A DNA stretch of 64,000 nucleotides from Pegea sp. RAD2-039 (Eukaryota; Chordata; Thaliacea; Salpida; Salpidae). The stretch spans positions 868,001 to 932,000 of the forward strand of contig JAQGEQ010000177.1 of assembly GCA_034620365.1 (NCBI GenBank), given 5' to 3'. Under the pieces are notes generated by a model, which was not told the DNA's origin, ran no database searches, and saw only the letters and a program-made list of their open reading frames with translations. This document shows, piece by piece, positions 40,645 to 51,937 of the stretch. The position numbers and the translations under genes are program-made. The first letter of the stretch is position 1. Each line of letters starts with the position of its first letter.

Positions 40645-41055
40645 ATCAAATTGGTTACAATTGGTACATTGGTCAGAGCAAATGTTTTCTCATACCGTAC
40701 AATTAGTACATGGAGCCAGCTGCCATCAGGCATTGTCATGTCAGAATCACTCGCGTTGTTCAATCTGAATTTGAACCATACAAATAATACCACAATTGTC
40801 ATTTTTAAACTGTGGTCCTTTTTCTCTTTTTTATAATATCAACATTGTATGTGATTGTTTATTGCCTTATTGTACAATGTTGAACTGTCATGTGTTACAT
40901 CCATTTTTCTCTATATTTTTGTCTTAAGTATGTATAATAATTATATTACTTGTGAGAATGTGTGTCAGCGACAGGTGCTTTTTTCAGTAACTTTCCTTCG
41001 CGTTTAGTGTAATAAATATTGTAATAGATAATTAAATAAATAAATAAAAATTTCG
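40645..41055 (+). mobile_element. 5'-truncated LINE (non-LTR retrotransposon) 3' end, copy 1
   Basis: On the plus strand, codons from about 40,651 read FSYRTISTWSQLPSGIVMSESLALF. This is the typical extreme C-terminal block of LINE reverse-transcriptase ORFs (the 'W..LP..v..s.sl..Fk..L' pattern). It is followed by a 3' UTR of about 230 bp and ends in a TAAA-type tail (41,026-41,046). Two more copies of the same tail lie at 49,434 and 51,938. No reverse-transcriptase core is visible upstream, so the insertion is 5'-truncated and dead. Confidence 0.75.
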
Positions 41056-42264
41056 TTCGATTAGATTTTTGATAATATTAGGTTATATTATTTTGAGAGT
41101 TAATTGATTTAGAAGAGAACAAATTTATCGGTAGATAACTTTAGTTGTCTAGATTGAAGACATAAGTCAGAAGAATCCAAAAAAGATTGAAAAATTGAGT
41201 AAATAATGTCTTGGACTACCACTGAAAACATACAAAAGAAGCTAAAGTGGTTTAAATTATTATATAGATAACATAATAGACGATTAATTAAAGTTAGGAG
41301 CAAAAGTTGAATGATTAAAAACTGAAATAAAATATTGTAATATCTTACAAAGCAACCAATTGGTATAAAAATAGTATAAAATAATATTAGAAACTATTAT
41401 ATATTCTAGTACTTTCATAGTAATATAATATTATCGAAGCTTAAAATATATTATAATTAATTATATTTTAAATCAATCAATTTGATAAATACAAAAAACT
41501 AGTTGTTTGTACTCTCCACGCCAAGATATTTGCAACAAAGAAAAGTTGATAATAAAACCCTGGTAGAAGGGTCCTGTGAGTTTGGTTAATGACAACACTT
41601 GCAGGAGACACAAAACTCTAAACTTAAAGCTACAGTTGGAGTCTTGTAGGTAGTTTGTCATAATATTAGTTAGTAATAAAATAATGAATCAACAAGATTT
41701 TTTCCGCATATACTTATACTAGGTATCATCATGAGTTTAATAAACTTTATTTCAATTAGTTAAAAGTATTTTATTTCTCATACCGACGTAGAACGCAGCT
41801 CAAAACAATATACGATTTCCTTCACCTAGTTTTATGATCAAAGTATATTAGCTACAAACTACTTTTCAGACTTATTAAAGTGATCAGCGTTTCATCTTTT
41901 TTGTTTTTAGTTATTAGCTTCATATGATACTTTATTCTTTTTTCTTGCTAAAACTTTATAAATATAGGTTGCCATAAATGAAATTTAAATAGGTTGTCCA
42001 GAAATAAACCTTTTTTTACGATTAAATTTGTTTGTATAAATGATATTCAACTGAGATATACAGTTTCAAATTTGTCTGCAAGTTTGAGAAAATAAGTAAT
42101 TGTCAAAATTAAATATCAACAGGTCTTATTTTATCATTGTGCTCTGCTTTATTAAAGTAGAACAAATTTACGTCAAAGCTTACATCAAATATTTGGCATC
42201 GTCATAAAGAGCTTCTTGAATGACCAGTAGCATTGTACTTCTTTGACTTCACCGGATAAGCTTG
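41056..42264. other. Gene-free stretch downstream of the LRR1-like gene
   Basis: About 1.2 kb of AT-rich DNA. On the minus strand an AATAAA lies at 42,148-42,153, about 110 bp after the LRR1-like stop codon, and is a reasonable polyadenylation signal. The two 62-64 codon minus-strand frames at 41,109 and 41,473 have no recognisable features. Confidence 0.5.
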
Positions 42265-43437
42265 TTATTTTGAAATTATTTGATTTTCAAAACTTTTCAT
42301 CTCACGTAAAGAACAACTTTTGGAGCAAGACAGCAATAAGACTGGAAAATGATTCTGGTCGAATCTTTCATCACTTACTTTTACGATCACTTTCTGTTCT
42401 TGTTGAAAAATTGTTGTGCCACATGTACAAGTTGGTCTCTGTTCAAAACAACTAAGGGCTTGCAAAATTGGAGGAACTTGACTTGATAAGAAAGGATCCT
42501 TCAACGCTTTATCTAAGCACATGTCATTTAGTGGACAAAAATCGTTTTCTGCAATCATGAGGACTTGCTTTACTTTCACTTTGTGAAAAGGATTTCTGTA
42601 AATCTTACAAACTTCAAGACTTTGAATCTTTAATATACTAGAGGGTAAATAACTCAATTTATTGCATGCTATGAACAATCGTTGAAGAATTTTGAAGTTT
42701 TGAATTGTATTAGGAATACTTTTTATCCTGTTATGATTCAAGTACAATCTTCGAATATTTGTCATATTGAAGAAGCTGCGAGGAAGTTTTTCAATTTCAT
42801 TTTGAAAAAGATTTAAACTTTTCAGAGTAGTAGTTATTCCTGAATCAAAGTCGAATAACTCTTCATCCAATTCTTCAATTTCATTACACTGAAGATTTAA
42901 ATCATAAAGGTTGACAAAGTAACGAATTTCTTTCGGAACTGAAGTGAGACCACTAAAAGCTAGATTTAAATGTGTAATTGAAGAGTAGCTGATACTATCT
43001 TTTACTACAGCAGTTAAATTTATGCTATTACTTTTATATTTCACCTTCCAAACATCTAATGTTGGGCAAACTCGTTTCAGATTAGAAATGTCGATTTCTT
43101 CAACAGGAGAAAAGTTAGAAAAATCACTTTTTGGCTCATCCAAACAAGCATCCAAAAGTTCATATCGACCCAAACCAGAACTTCTGAAGTATCGTATTGT
43201 GGAAACATCAAGAAATAAAATTGCACCTTGAGGTTGTTGTGGCCCCCCAGCACTTTCAACCGCTGTCATGGAGCCAGCAAAGACTTCGAAAATATTAACC
43301 ACTAAAATCCTCGATGCTTTCTCTTCACAAAAAACCATATACCGCCGTTTATCTGGCGTTGTCAAAAGCATCACTTTTCTAGTTTCTACGACCTCAAAGC
43401 CATTTTGCACACTCCACACAAGACAATCAAAATGCAT
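42265..43437 (-). CDS. LRR1-like CUL2 substrate-adaptor protein, intronless
   Basis: This is a 390-aa single-exon gene. Residues 1-110 form a beta-rich N-terminal domain. About 150-285 hold leucine-rich repeats of the 'LxxLxLxxNxIxxLP' type (LNLAFSGLTSVPKEI, LNLFQNEIEKLPRSF, LYLNHNRIKSIPNTI, LFIACNKLSYLPSSI). The C-terminus has paired cysteines, CTC (337/339) and CSKSC (371/375), placed like the cysteine pairs at the end of LRR1 (PPIL5), whose length is close (414 aa in human). LRR1 is the substrate receptor of CRL2, which removes the CMG helicase at replication termination and marks p21; that role is inferred here from family membership. The start is the first ATG of the frame. Being intronless among intron-rich neighbours is odd and could mean a retrocopy or intron loss. 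A generic LRR protein is the main alternative. Confidence 0.7.
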   Translation of the reverse strand: MHFDCLVWSVQNGFEVVETRKVMLLTTPDKRRYMVFCEEKASRILVVNIFEVFAGSMTAVESAGGPQQPQGAILFLDVSTIRYFRSSGLGRYELLDACLDEPKSDFSNFSPVEEIDISNLKRVCPTLDVWKVKYKSNSINLTAVVKDSISYSSITHLNLAFSGLTSVPKEIRYFVNLYDLNLQCNEIEELDEELFDFDSGITTTLKSLNLFQNEIEKLPRSFFNMTNIRRLYLNHNRIKSIPNTIQNFKILQRLFIACNKLSYLPSSILKIQSLEVCKIYRNPFHKVKVKQVLMIAENDFCPLNDMCLDKALKDPFLSSQVPPILQALSCFEQRPTCTCGTTIFQQEQKVIVKVSDERFDQNHFPVLLLSCSKSCSLREMKSFENQIISK

Positions 43438-43739
43438 TCTTAAACTTAAATAAATATCAATTTAGCAAAAGAATCTGTAAGTGAAAAATGGTTGTAGGTA
43501 AGAAAAATAAGTTGGGAAGTTATGGCTTATAAAACATTTATTAGTAACAAAAAAGATGTAAATATGATTGTGACGATAGTGCCGACCCTTCTTAATGCCC
43601 TATATTGGCCCTATACATTTAATACTAAAAATAAACAAAATATATAATTGACTTTTAAATAGCAACCTGAGCGTCCTTGTAATTCTGCAATAAATGCAAA
43701 AACTCTCATTACTCCCCATAAACAAGAAGCCACGTGCAT

Positions 43740-44173
43740 ATCACTTACTAATACAAATATCTACTAAGCGACAAAGCCCTGACTGTTCAATATCACCTGG
43801 AATCGCTTAGCTTACATCTCATATGTAGTAAGAGTGACTGAAAAGTTATTAAATGCATTAAGCTCGAGGTCTATACGCAATTTTTCGGAGCCTACAACAG
43901 ATCATGATAGAAGCAACTTCTCGATTTCGTTATGAAAGAATGTCTACGATGCATCCAAGCATGTTTCTCTTTTCACTAGAATATACTTTGGTGTACCACA
44001 ACCTCTCTTTGTATTGAACTTGAACAAAAAGTGGCGCGTTGTGATGACCTTCTTGTAAATTCTTTTCAGACAAGAGACCAGTATGTATCTAATTTTCAAT
44101 TACAAAACAGAATAAAGAAGTTATTATCAAAACTAAATGTTTCTCTTCCAATTATGCAGAATAAAAATGAATA
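43740..44173 (+). pseudogene. Coding-like island, possible decayed gene
   Basis: This stretch is less AT-rich than its surroundings and shows coding-like sequence split over frames. About 43,770-43,850 reads LLSDKALTVQYHLESLSLHL before a stop. About 43,978-44,173 reads a better continuous segment including IELEQKVARCDDLL, SFQTRDQYVSNFQLQNRI and a terminal TAA. The frames do not join without shifts, and good splice sites are lacking. I do not recognise the protein. It may be a degraded gene or retrocopy, or chance. Confidence 0.3.
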
Positions 44174-45838
44174 ACTAAACTTTGTAATTAGCATTGGTTA
44201 TAAAATAAATTTCCATCATTATGGTTTGAATTATAGATAAATTAAATAATTTAATTTTACATTTATGCTGTAAGTAATTATTTAGGTTATAACTGATAAA
44301 ATAATTTGAACTTATATTCACTTATCTCTCTACAATTTTTCTTTTTTTTTCTACACCACTTATGTTAAAGCTTTTCATTATAGTCATTATGTTTTGTGTT
44401 TGCTAAAAGAGATATATAAGTTGCTATCTGTCTTGATCTATTAATTTAAATAAATAAATGAAAAAAGTATTTATAATAAGCAGATTGTTAACTATTAGCC
44501 TTATAAAATAATTGAGCCTTACAAAAGTTAGATTACACAAAAACATTCTATAAAGATAGACCTTTCATAAATTTCACTTAAATGGTCTCAGAAATACAAT
44601 AATTATTATAATTAATAATAGGAAACAACTTTCTAGTAAAGTAAGTAAATAAAAATTAAAACATCATAAAAATAACAAGTTAGAGTAAAATTGAAAAGAT
44701 TAAGAAGATTATGTCTTTAAAAAGACAAATAGTTATAAGATTAATAGGTTTCTGCTAATTAGGTGGAAAAATACATTGTATATATCAAATACAAAGTATA
44801 TAATTATTCATTATATGAATTGTAACCAAAATATATCATTTTTATATACAATATAAATTGTTTAAAATATTAACTGATTAGAGGGATAATAAAATATAAA
44901 ATACGAACTATCATTTGTACTTAAATAGTATGTTAGTAGCCAATAATTGGAAAATTATATAAATCTTATATCCGATTTTAATTATACTTCTTATTTATCA
45001 TCTAAAATTGAAATAAAATGTAAAAAAAGATAAATAAAAAATGAAACATAAAAAAATATTGAAATAAAATATAAACAAAAAAATGATATAATATATTAGA
45101 AAAATATTTTAAAGAAAATACAACCTTAGATGAAATAAAATTGTAAAATCAATTAGCTTTGTTGCTTAGAAACTAAGGAGCTAACAATGTAAAATGTTTT
45201 TTCTATAACTTTACGATAAAATGAATTAGATGCAGATAAGTAAAGGCTTGTAAAAATATACATGATATTTATAATATACTACTACAGATTATCCTATCAT
45301 AAATGTTAGAGGCAATTTAGGTAAAAAACCTAATAGTTAAAAATGTCAGGAAAAAATAAACAAAGAAACTGATAAAAGTAGTAACTAAAAATTTAAAATA
45401 ATTCAATTAAGTTCACATATATTTTCCGAATGAAAATACTTTTAAGAAAATTATTCTTATTGGTAACTCTAGAGTTTTACCATATATTTACTATAGAGAA
45501 TAGATGCTAGCAAGAGACGCTAGCAAAGTAAAAAGAAACGAAACGCAACTCTACACTGATTCGTGCATAAAATTTAGCTAGAGGGCGCTGTTCCCAAGCT
45601 TTTTTATAATTGTGGCCGGATTAGCTTTTGACCGGATAAGAACAAAAAATCGTTTTTTAAACAATCTACCTCTTTTATATTAAGCAATACATATAATAAA
45701 ACACACACTAAATTTTCTGTGAATTTAATTTATTTTTTTCAACGAACCAAACAATTAAAACAGACAAAAAATAAACGAAACAAAACTTTGATAAAGTTTA
45801 AGATCAATTTAACGAAAACAAATCACACCGTAAACAGT
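44174..45838. other. AT-rich stretch between the island and the transposase remnant
   Basis: Very AT-rich DNA with no convincing frame. A compact, GC-richer patch at about 45,500-45,645 includes 'agagggcgctgtt' and 'tggccggattagc'. It may be the left end of the transposon whose decayed transposase follows, or a separate repeat. Confidence 0.4.
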
Positions 45839-47118
45839 TTAATTTATATCGGAACTCTTGCTGAGAAAGGAAAGAATGAAGGTTTGTTTGATAGTGCTTT
45901 CTCGTTTCTTAGCAGGAAACTCACGGAATTTGACAAGTTGTGACATACTTTCTAGTGTGGCTTCTGGTTGACAACGATAGTAGGCTAAGTAATCATCCAT
46001 TTTCTGCATGGCTTCACAGTGAGAGAATGGACACTTTGATGATTGTGGAACATCATTTTCGTCTTCAACCTCCTCATCCGCCTCTTTTTGTTGTCTCCAG
46101 AAATCAGTGCAACAATTCCTTGCTCGTCCATGTGCTCATACCCAGGACCATCGCAACTCATCCAGTTTTGGATATCATCGTCTATAAATGTGATATTCGT
46201 TCTCGAAGTTTGCTGGATAAACTCGCTGTTTGTAGTTTTTTCCGAAGGGTCACTGTTTTGCATGAAAGAGCTTAGTAATTGCATCAATTTCTTCCATGAG
46301 TTTCTTATAGCAGTAAATGTTACCATATCCCAAGCGGATGCAATGGTATCGATAATTTTGATCATGTCAATTCTTTTCAAAAAGTATTGTATGGTGAAGG
46401 TTGATTGCGATACAAGATCTCTCTGAGTCGACTTTCTATAAGCCCTTCTGATAGATTCGAACATACCTTGATCCATTGGTTGTATGAGTGCAGTGACATT
46501 TGGAGGCAGAAACTTGACAGTGATTGTTTGCTGATATAAGTTTGTCCTCACTTGGATGGGCCGATCAATTGCCGAGAAAGAAAATGGCCCTTTCTTCTTG
46601 TCCAAGATCTATCAGCTTTTGTTTCGTTTCGGGAACGAAACAGTTATAAACCCAATTTCGAAAAATATCACGGTCGACCCAAGAATTTGCTTGATTTCGG
46701 TAAACAGCCGGCAGCGCCTCCTTGTTGAGATTACGAAAATAACGCGGATTTTTGGTCTTACCAATCAACAATAAAGGTAACTTTATTGTTTCACTAGCAT
46801 TTGCACAGGTATTTATTGTCACCCTGTCTTTTGCCTTTTTCGTTCCATCCGGCCGGTTGTGTACTGATGCTAAGATATGTCCAGGCAACATTTTAAAGTA
46901 CAGTCCGGTTTCATCGCAATTAAAATTTGATGTTCGGAGTAGCCCTCGGTTATGCCAGAAAAATCATTAACGAATTGCTCAGCAGATGAGCTAACTGAAC
47001 TTAATTTCTCACTGCATATTTTGAGATTCCTCAAACCGAATCTTCCGCAAAACCTCCAAACAAACTTGCGACATAAGCGTAAAAATGGATTTATTGTCAG
47101 CTTTCCAGTGATCTCCAT
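45839..47118 (-). pseudogene. Dead jerky/Tigger-type (pogo superfamily) DDE transposase
   Basis: Minus-strand pieces in different frames reconstruct part of a jerky/Tigger-family transposase, which binds element ends and cuts and pastes DNA with a DDE triad. Visible parts: an Asp-containing NCDETGLYFK block near 46,890; RVTINTCANASETIKLPLLLIGK; the catalytic-region FFLGN-stop-SAHPSED near 46,570-46,600; FLPPNVTALIQPMDQG; and a C-terminal tail ending at a TAA at 45,839. At least three frame shifts are seen (near 46,890, near 46,520-46,600 and near 46,020). The second catalytic Asp is Gly (GGC), and the next-but-one codon is TGA. The N-terminal helix-turn-helix DNA-binding part is missing or unrecognisable. 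The element cannot be autonomous. Confidence 0.85.
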
Positions 47119-47420
47119 TCAGGAAAACATTGATTTTAGCTGAATTAATTAAATATACTTCTCGACTGAAATCGGCCAGATTAGCAGCGGTCGTTATAGC
47201 GAGGATGCACTATATTTAGTTATAAATCAAGTAGTTTACCGTTAAAACTATCAAAACGAGATTTAATCTTAACAAAAGAAAGTCAGTATGTAAAAAGTAA
47301 TCTTATAATTTTGTTATACTATTTAATTTTTTAAATTATTTATCTCTACTTTTTATTGGTAGTTCTTTAAATTCTGAAGGTATTGTATATATAAATTCAT
47401 TCGGAAGTGAATAGAAAAAT
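47119..47420. other. Right flank of the transposase remnant
   Basis: The plus strand at about 47,185-47,216 reads GGTCGTTATAGCGAGGATGC; its complement resembles the 'cctcg-ctataacga' type ends often seen in pogo/Tigger elements. I could not find a matching inverted copy to the left, so the element boundary is unproven. Confidence 0.35.
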
Positions 47421-47424
47421 CCTG

Positions 47425-48170
47425 CTGCTATGTGAAAGTTTGCGTAAAATTCTGTCGTCTACTTCCGTATCAATCTTAGCATCAAATAATATTGTACTGC
47501 CAAATTACTTCAAGCATTGAGTGGTCTTGGATATATTGCTATTAATGAGAACGTAAAGAAGATGCCAATTATCACACGAAACAAGTTGATGAAATCAATT
47601 GTAGGAATGGTTTTACTGCCTCCGCAAAGTAAAATGTTACTTTTTGAAATGCTGATTTATTATGTGCCACTAAACAGCATCAAGTGCAAATAGAAGTTCA
47701 CAAAACATTCAGTAAAAAGTTTCAGTTTTAGAGATGAATTAAGTTAAATAGGCAGCGATTAAAGCGATACCTAACATCAAGATTTAATATCGCGTAATTT
47801 AGCATCATACTAAAGAATGTAAGAACAGAAAACTTAGTTTTATAAAGGGTGATGATCACCTTATCACGAATATCGTCCGTAATTTCCCCGTTTCCTGGCA
47901 TAATAACATCAGCATACTTGATGGTCTTTTAAATGGGTAGATATTCATCAAGCTTCAAATTTACCTGACGATGTTGTAAATGAAGAAGAAATCTGTGTCT
48001 TAAACTGAGCACTTAGCGCTGAATGATAAATAAGAGATTCAAACCACTTTGACAAAATAGACTTTTTGTCAGTCAGCTGAAAGGCAACCCAATCTCCATA
48101 GAGGGTTATCAGCCTAAGAAATTTGAAAACTGATAAATTACAACTATAGCTAAAATATGACGCTATATGA
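47425..48170 (-). pseudogene. Coding-like exons or decayed gene, unrecognised
   Basis: Minus-strand DNA here is less AT-rich and has long coding-like runs. At about 47,998-48,150 it reads LRLITLYGDWVAFQLTDKKS then SKWFESLIYHSALSAQ, ending at a plausible donor (TCAG|gtaaat). A possible next exon (from about 47,915) starts in the right phase with GNGEITDDIRDK. Further pieces include LLCGGSKTIPTIDFINLF near 47,600 and FHIAAGFFYSLPNEFIYTIP ending in TAA near 47,330. The pieces do not make a full clean model. I do not recognise the family. It may be a live gene I cannot finish, or a pseudogene. Confidence 0.3.
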
Positions 48171-48179
48171 CCTTTATTT

Positions 48180-49780
48180 ACAAAACATTTATTTACTTTA
48201 GTTATTATCGATCAAAAAGTAGTAATAAGACTTATTCTTACTTATAAAACTTAGTAATCTATCAACGTTTTTTATAATAAAATTTCGAGTTTCTTAAAGT
48301 TGAGTAAGTTTTGTAAACTATTAGTTTTGTTGTTTGCTGTTTCAATAAATATTTTTTTATAAAAGTTAGTAAGCTTTTAACAACAAAATTCTCATTCATA
48401 GCGATTTGTAACAAATTTACAGTAAGTCACATTTAGCAAGCTCTATTAAAGGCTTAATTTGTTCAACAATCAATAATAATTTGTACAAATTAGATAACTT
48501 GACTTAAAAATTATAATTTTTCTTGTAGTTGTCTTATTATCATTTAAACAGTTTGTTCAGTTTAATAATTTTTCATAAGTAAAAATCTAAAATTATTTTC
48601 ACATGCTATCTTTTTAGTATTTTATCAAATTTTACATATACGTATCAAACTTTATTTAAATTAACTGAGCTGTATATGCTTTTAGTGCCTTTAAGCTTGA
48701 TATCATCTTTTGTTTTATTCTTTATCTCTGGCTTATCATAGTCTTAGTTAAAATCTTTCTTTAAAGATCTTTTTTTCTTTCTTCCGATGGAGATTTTAAA
48801 AGTAGTTTACAAAATTTATATTACTTCACAAAGTTTGGAGTAATTGGTACGTTTGAAAGGTTTTTAACTTTTTCTTAATTTGTTGCCTTCATATTTTCTT
48901 GAATTAATTTCTTTGGTTAATTTTTTATAGCCTTAAAGGAAGTTAGATGCTTCAAGTTTCTTCAACAAATCATAGAATATCGTGATTATCTCTAGAAGAA
49001 AAAGATCATAATTTAATCAAACATTTTATATATTGTAGGTAAAAAAAAATCTTTTGACAAATTTAATAACAGAATAAACTCAATTAGGATTTAATATGAA
49101 ATAATGAAAGTAAACACATCACAAAGTAAACAAAAATCAATCTGTAATATCATATATTCTATGAAAATGAAATATGAAAATATAACTTCATTTGTGTTAT
49201 ACAAAAATCGCTTTATGATAATCAATAGAATAATATTTTGCTTAAGTTAAAATAATTTTTTTTATTAAGTAATTCATTTAAGAAATTCGACGAATTAAAT
49301 ACGACTTAATCCTTATTTCTAAAATTATTCACAATTTAATTGACATTCAGTTTGATGGCTTCTTTTCCATTAGTCCTTCCCTCAAGTTATATTAGCTCAG
49401 ACGCCACACATTACATCTTAATAAGCCCATACACCTGGTACATTAATCAGAGCAAATGTTTTCTCATACCGTACAATTAGTACATGGAACTAGCTGCCAT
49501 CAGACATTGCCATGTCAGAATCACTCGTGCTATTCAAGCAGAAGTTGAACTGTTATAACATTACCAATACTACCATTTCTAAACTGTGAATTTTTCCCCT
49601 GTAATTGTTCACTGTTATATGCTTTGAGTGCTATCGAAATACCATATGTTACATCCTTTGCTTTCTATATTGTTGACTAAATAGATGTTATTTGTGAGAA
49701 TGTGTGTTAGCAAGAGGTGCTCTTTTCAGTCACCCTCTTTTGCATTTATTGTAATAAATAGATAAAAAACAAAGCCTATG
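48180..49780. repeat. Diverged long repeat, copy A
   Basis: Scattered blocks of this stretch align in order with 50,437-52,341. Examples are the 'catttatttacttt...aaaaagtagtaata' block at the left, an 'agtaagtcaca' block, 'aatttgtacaaatt' at about 48,480, and 'cacaatttaattgacattcag...ttttccattagtcc' at 49,330-49,376. It then ends in LINE tail copy 2. Similarity is far below that of a recent duplication. It is either an old segmental duplication or two copies of a long repeat family. Confidence 0.55.
49434..49770 (+). mobile_element. LINE 3' end, copy 2 (with in-frame stop)
   Basis: This matches copy 1 at 40,645 across the C-terminal coding block (FSYRTISTW, then a TAG where copy 1 has CAG, then LPSDIAMSESL) and the 3' UTR ('gtgagaatgtgtgt...aggtgct'), and ends in a short TAAA/TAGA tail. 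It is 5'-truncated and inactive. Confidence 0.75.
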
Positions 49781-51937
49781 AACATTCTATAAAAATTACT
49801 ATAAGGTTTTATAAATTGTGCTGCTAGCATCGACCAACAAAAGCTACTTTAGTATAAGTGTAATTGATTGTAGAATTATGTTTCAAAATAAGAAAGCAAA
49901 TATGCGGAGAGACGTTTAAATTTTAGTTTTGGCAGATAATATTTTCACTAAAAAGTTTAAGTCTTCTGTTTATATTTATGAAGCACTTTACAAGTATTTG
50001 ATAAGCACTAATTTAGATATTTGTTTAAATTTGACAATTCGTACTAGACAAAAACAAATGACAAGCTAGAAAGTATACAAGTTGAAGCTAGCGGCAGATA
50101 GATCAACTTTAAATTGAATGAAAGCATAACAATTACTTTACAGTTGTAAATTTGATAAAGGAAATTGAAAAATTGTTTACATCGTTAGATCAGTAAAATT
50201 CAGAAGATTTAAAAAACTTAATTTAATGAGCTGAGTACTACAAATTAAGTTAGGTAAGCAATTTAATATTAATGGGTTAATTTGAACAAAAATATTTATC
50301 TTTAACTGCGAGATCAAAGCAAGGTTTTTAGAAAACAAAAACTGTTTTTTAGTAAAGTAAAAAAGTATTTTAATCCGTTCGTTACAAACTTTTAAAACCA
50401 AAATTAATCATTTGTAAGCAGCAATATATGACGGATAAAATATTTATTTACTTTGGGTGTTATTGATAAAAAAGTAATAAAATACTTCTTCTTATTTATT
50501 AAATTTAGTAAATGTTGTTAAAGATTTCTTATAATAAAAAGTCTTAAGAATTTCTTAAAATTGATTTAAAGTGAGTTTTATAAACTGCTAGTTTTTTTGC
50601 TTTTCACTAAATTGATTTCTTTAAGAGTCAATTATTTTCTGAAAGAATTATCATTTGCTATAGTTTTCTGTGATAAATTTGCAATAAGTCACAATCGGAG
50701 ATCTTTTAAAAATATTTCATTTGCTGAACGTACTATTACAATTTGTACAAATTTAATTTTATTAATGAGAACTGCTGTTTTATATAAGAACTTGATTGAA
50801 ATTTGTTTTATGTTGAATTGAATAAATATTAAAAATAATTTGTAGCTGACTAAATATATAACAAAAAGAATACAAAAATAGTTTTTGCGAGAAACCTACA
50901 ATTAACCATCAAAGTAAATTGTTGTTGCTATAAAATAATAGAAATAATATTCACAAGATGAGCAATTAACAGTTCTAAACAGAATTTTATTGATGTTTAA
51001 ATTTTATGGTGAAAATTACTAAACCAAATAAATTACCTTCTATTTTCATACATAACAAATTTTTGTACAACTAGTTTCATGTTTTAAATTCAGTTCTTTT
51101 CTATCTTTTAAACATTCTTTATTAATTTTTAGATATGTATAATAATGATAAGTTATAATAAACTCTAAACGATGTTATATCATAAATTCATGTAATAATC
51201 GATTTTTCTAATTTATTCAATTATTTTTAACAATTTAATTATTTCGAATGATTATTTTGGAAGTCATTTAGAAATTTTTTCTAAACCTACTCCTTGTATT
51301 TACTTCAACAACCTCAAAATGATTCATTTTTAGTAACATGATTCCGTTTTTATTTTATCAATAAAGTGAGTTTTATATTCTAACACCTTAAGCCAAATCG
51401 CAAGATTCATTATTAAGATTAGTTTTTTTAACTTAGTTCTATTGATTGAAAAGTTTCAAGGCTTTCTAAATCAACTAGATTTACTTTCAACTAATCTGTC
51501 AATTATTCTATAACTATAAACTAGAACATCAGTCATTGGTTTAAAAATCATCTCATTTTCATATAAGTAACTGCGCGAAGTAAATCACCTACCTTGAATA
51601 TTATTCATTTTCTCGATTATATAACAACTATAAATTTATATATCATTATTTATTAATAAATTTTTGGTAATTTTCTGGTTGCTACATCCAGTTCTTGAAT
51701 ATAATGTCAGTGCATGGATGCTATATTAAGTTGGTAATAGCAAAAGTTAAATCTGTTCAGGCAATATTTGCAAGATTCGTATGCAACTTGATAAATAATA
51801 CGATAGTTACAAACATCGTCTCAGCTTTTTTAAATTTAGATACTTTGGAAATTTGACAGATTTAATACGAGATAATTATTATTTTTTAAATTATCCACAA
51901 TTTAATTGACCTTCAGCTTGATGATTTCTTTTCCATT

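Noticed and set aside
42243..43453. Plus-strand frames overlapping the LRR1-like gene
   Set aside because: They are antisense shadows of a 390-codon gene with clear LRR and cysteine motifs.
45719..46970. Plus-strand open frames of 70-127 codons over the transposase region
   Set aside because: They are antisense shadows of the minus-strand transposase remnant and show no motifs of their own.
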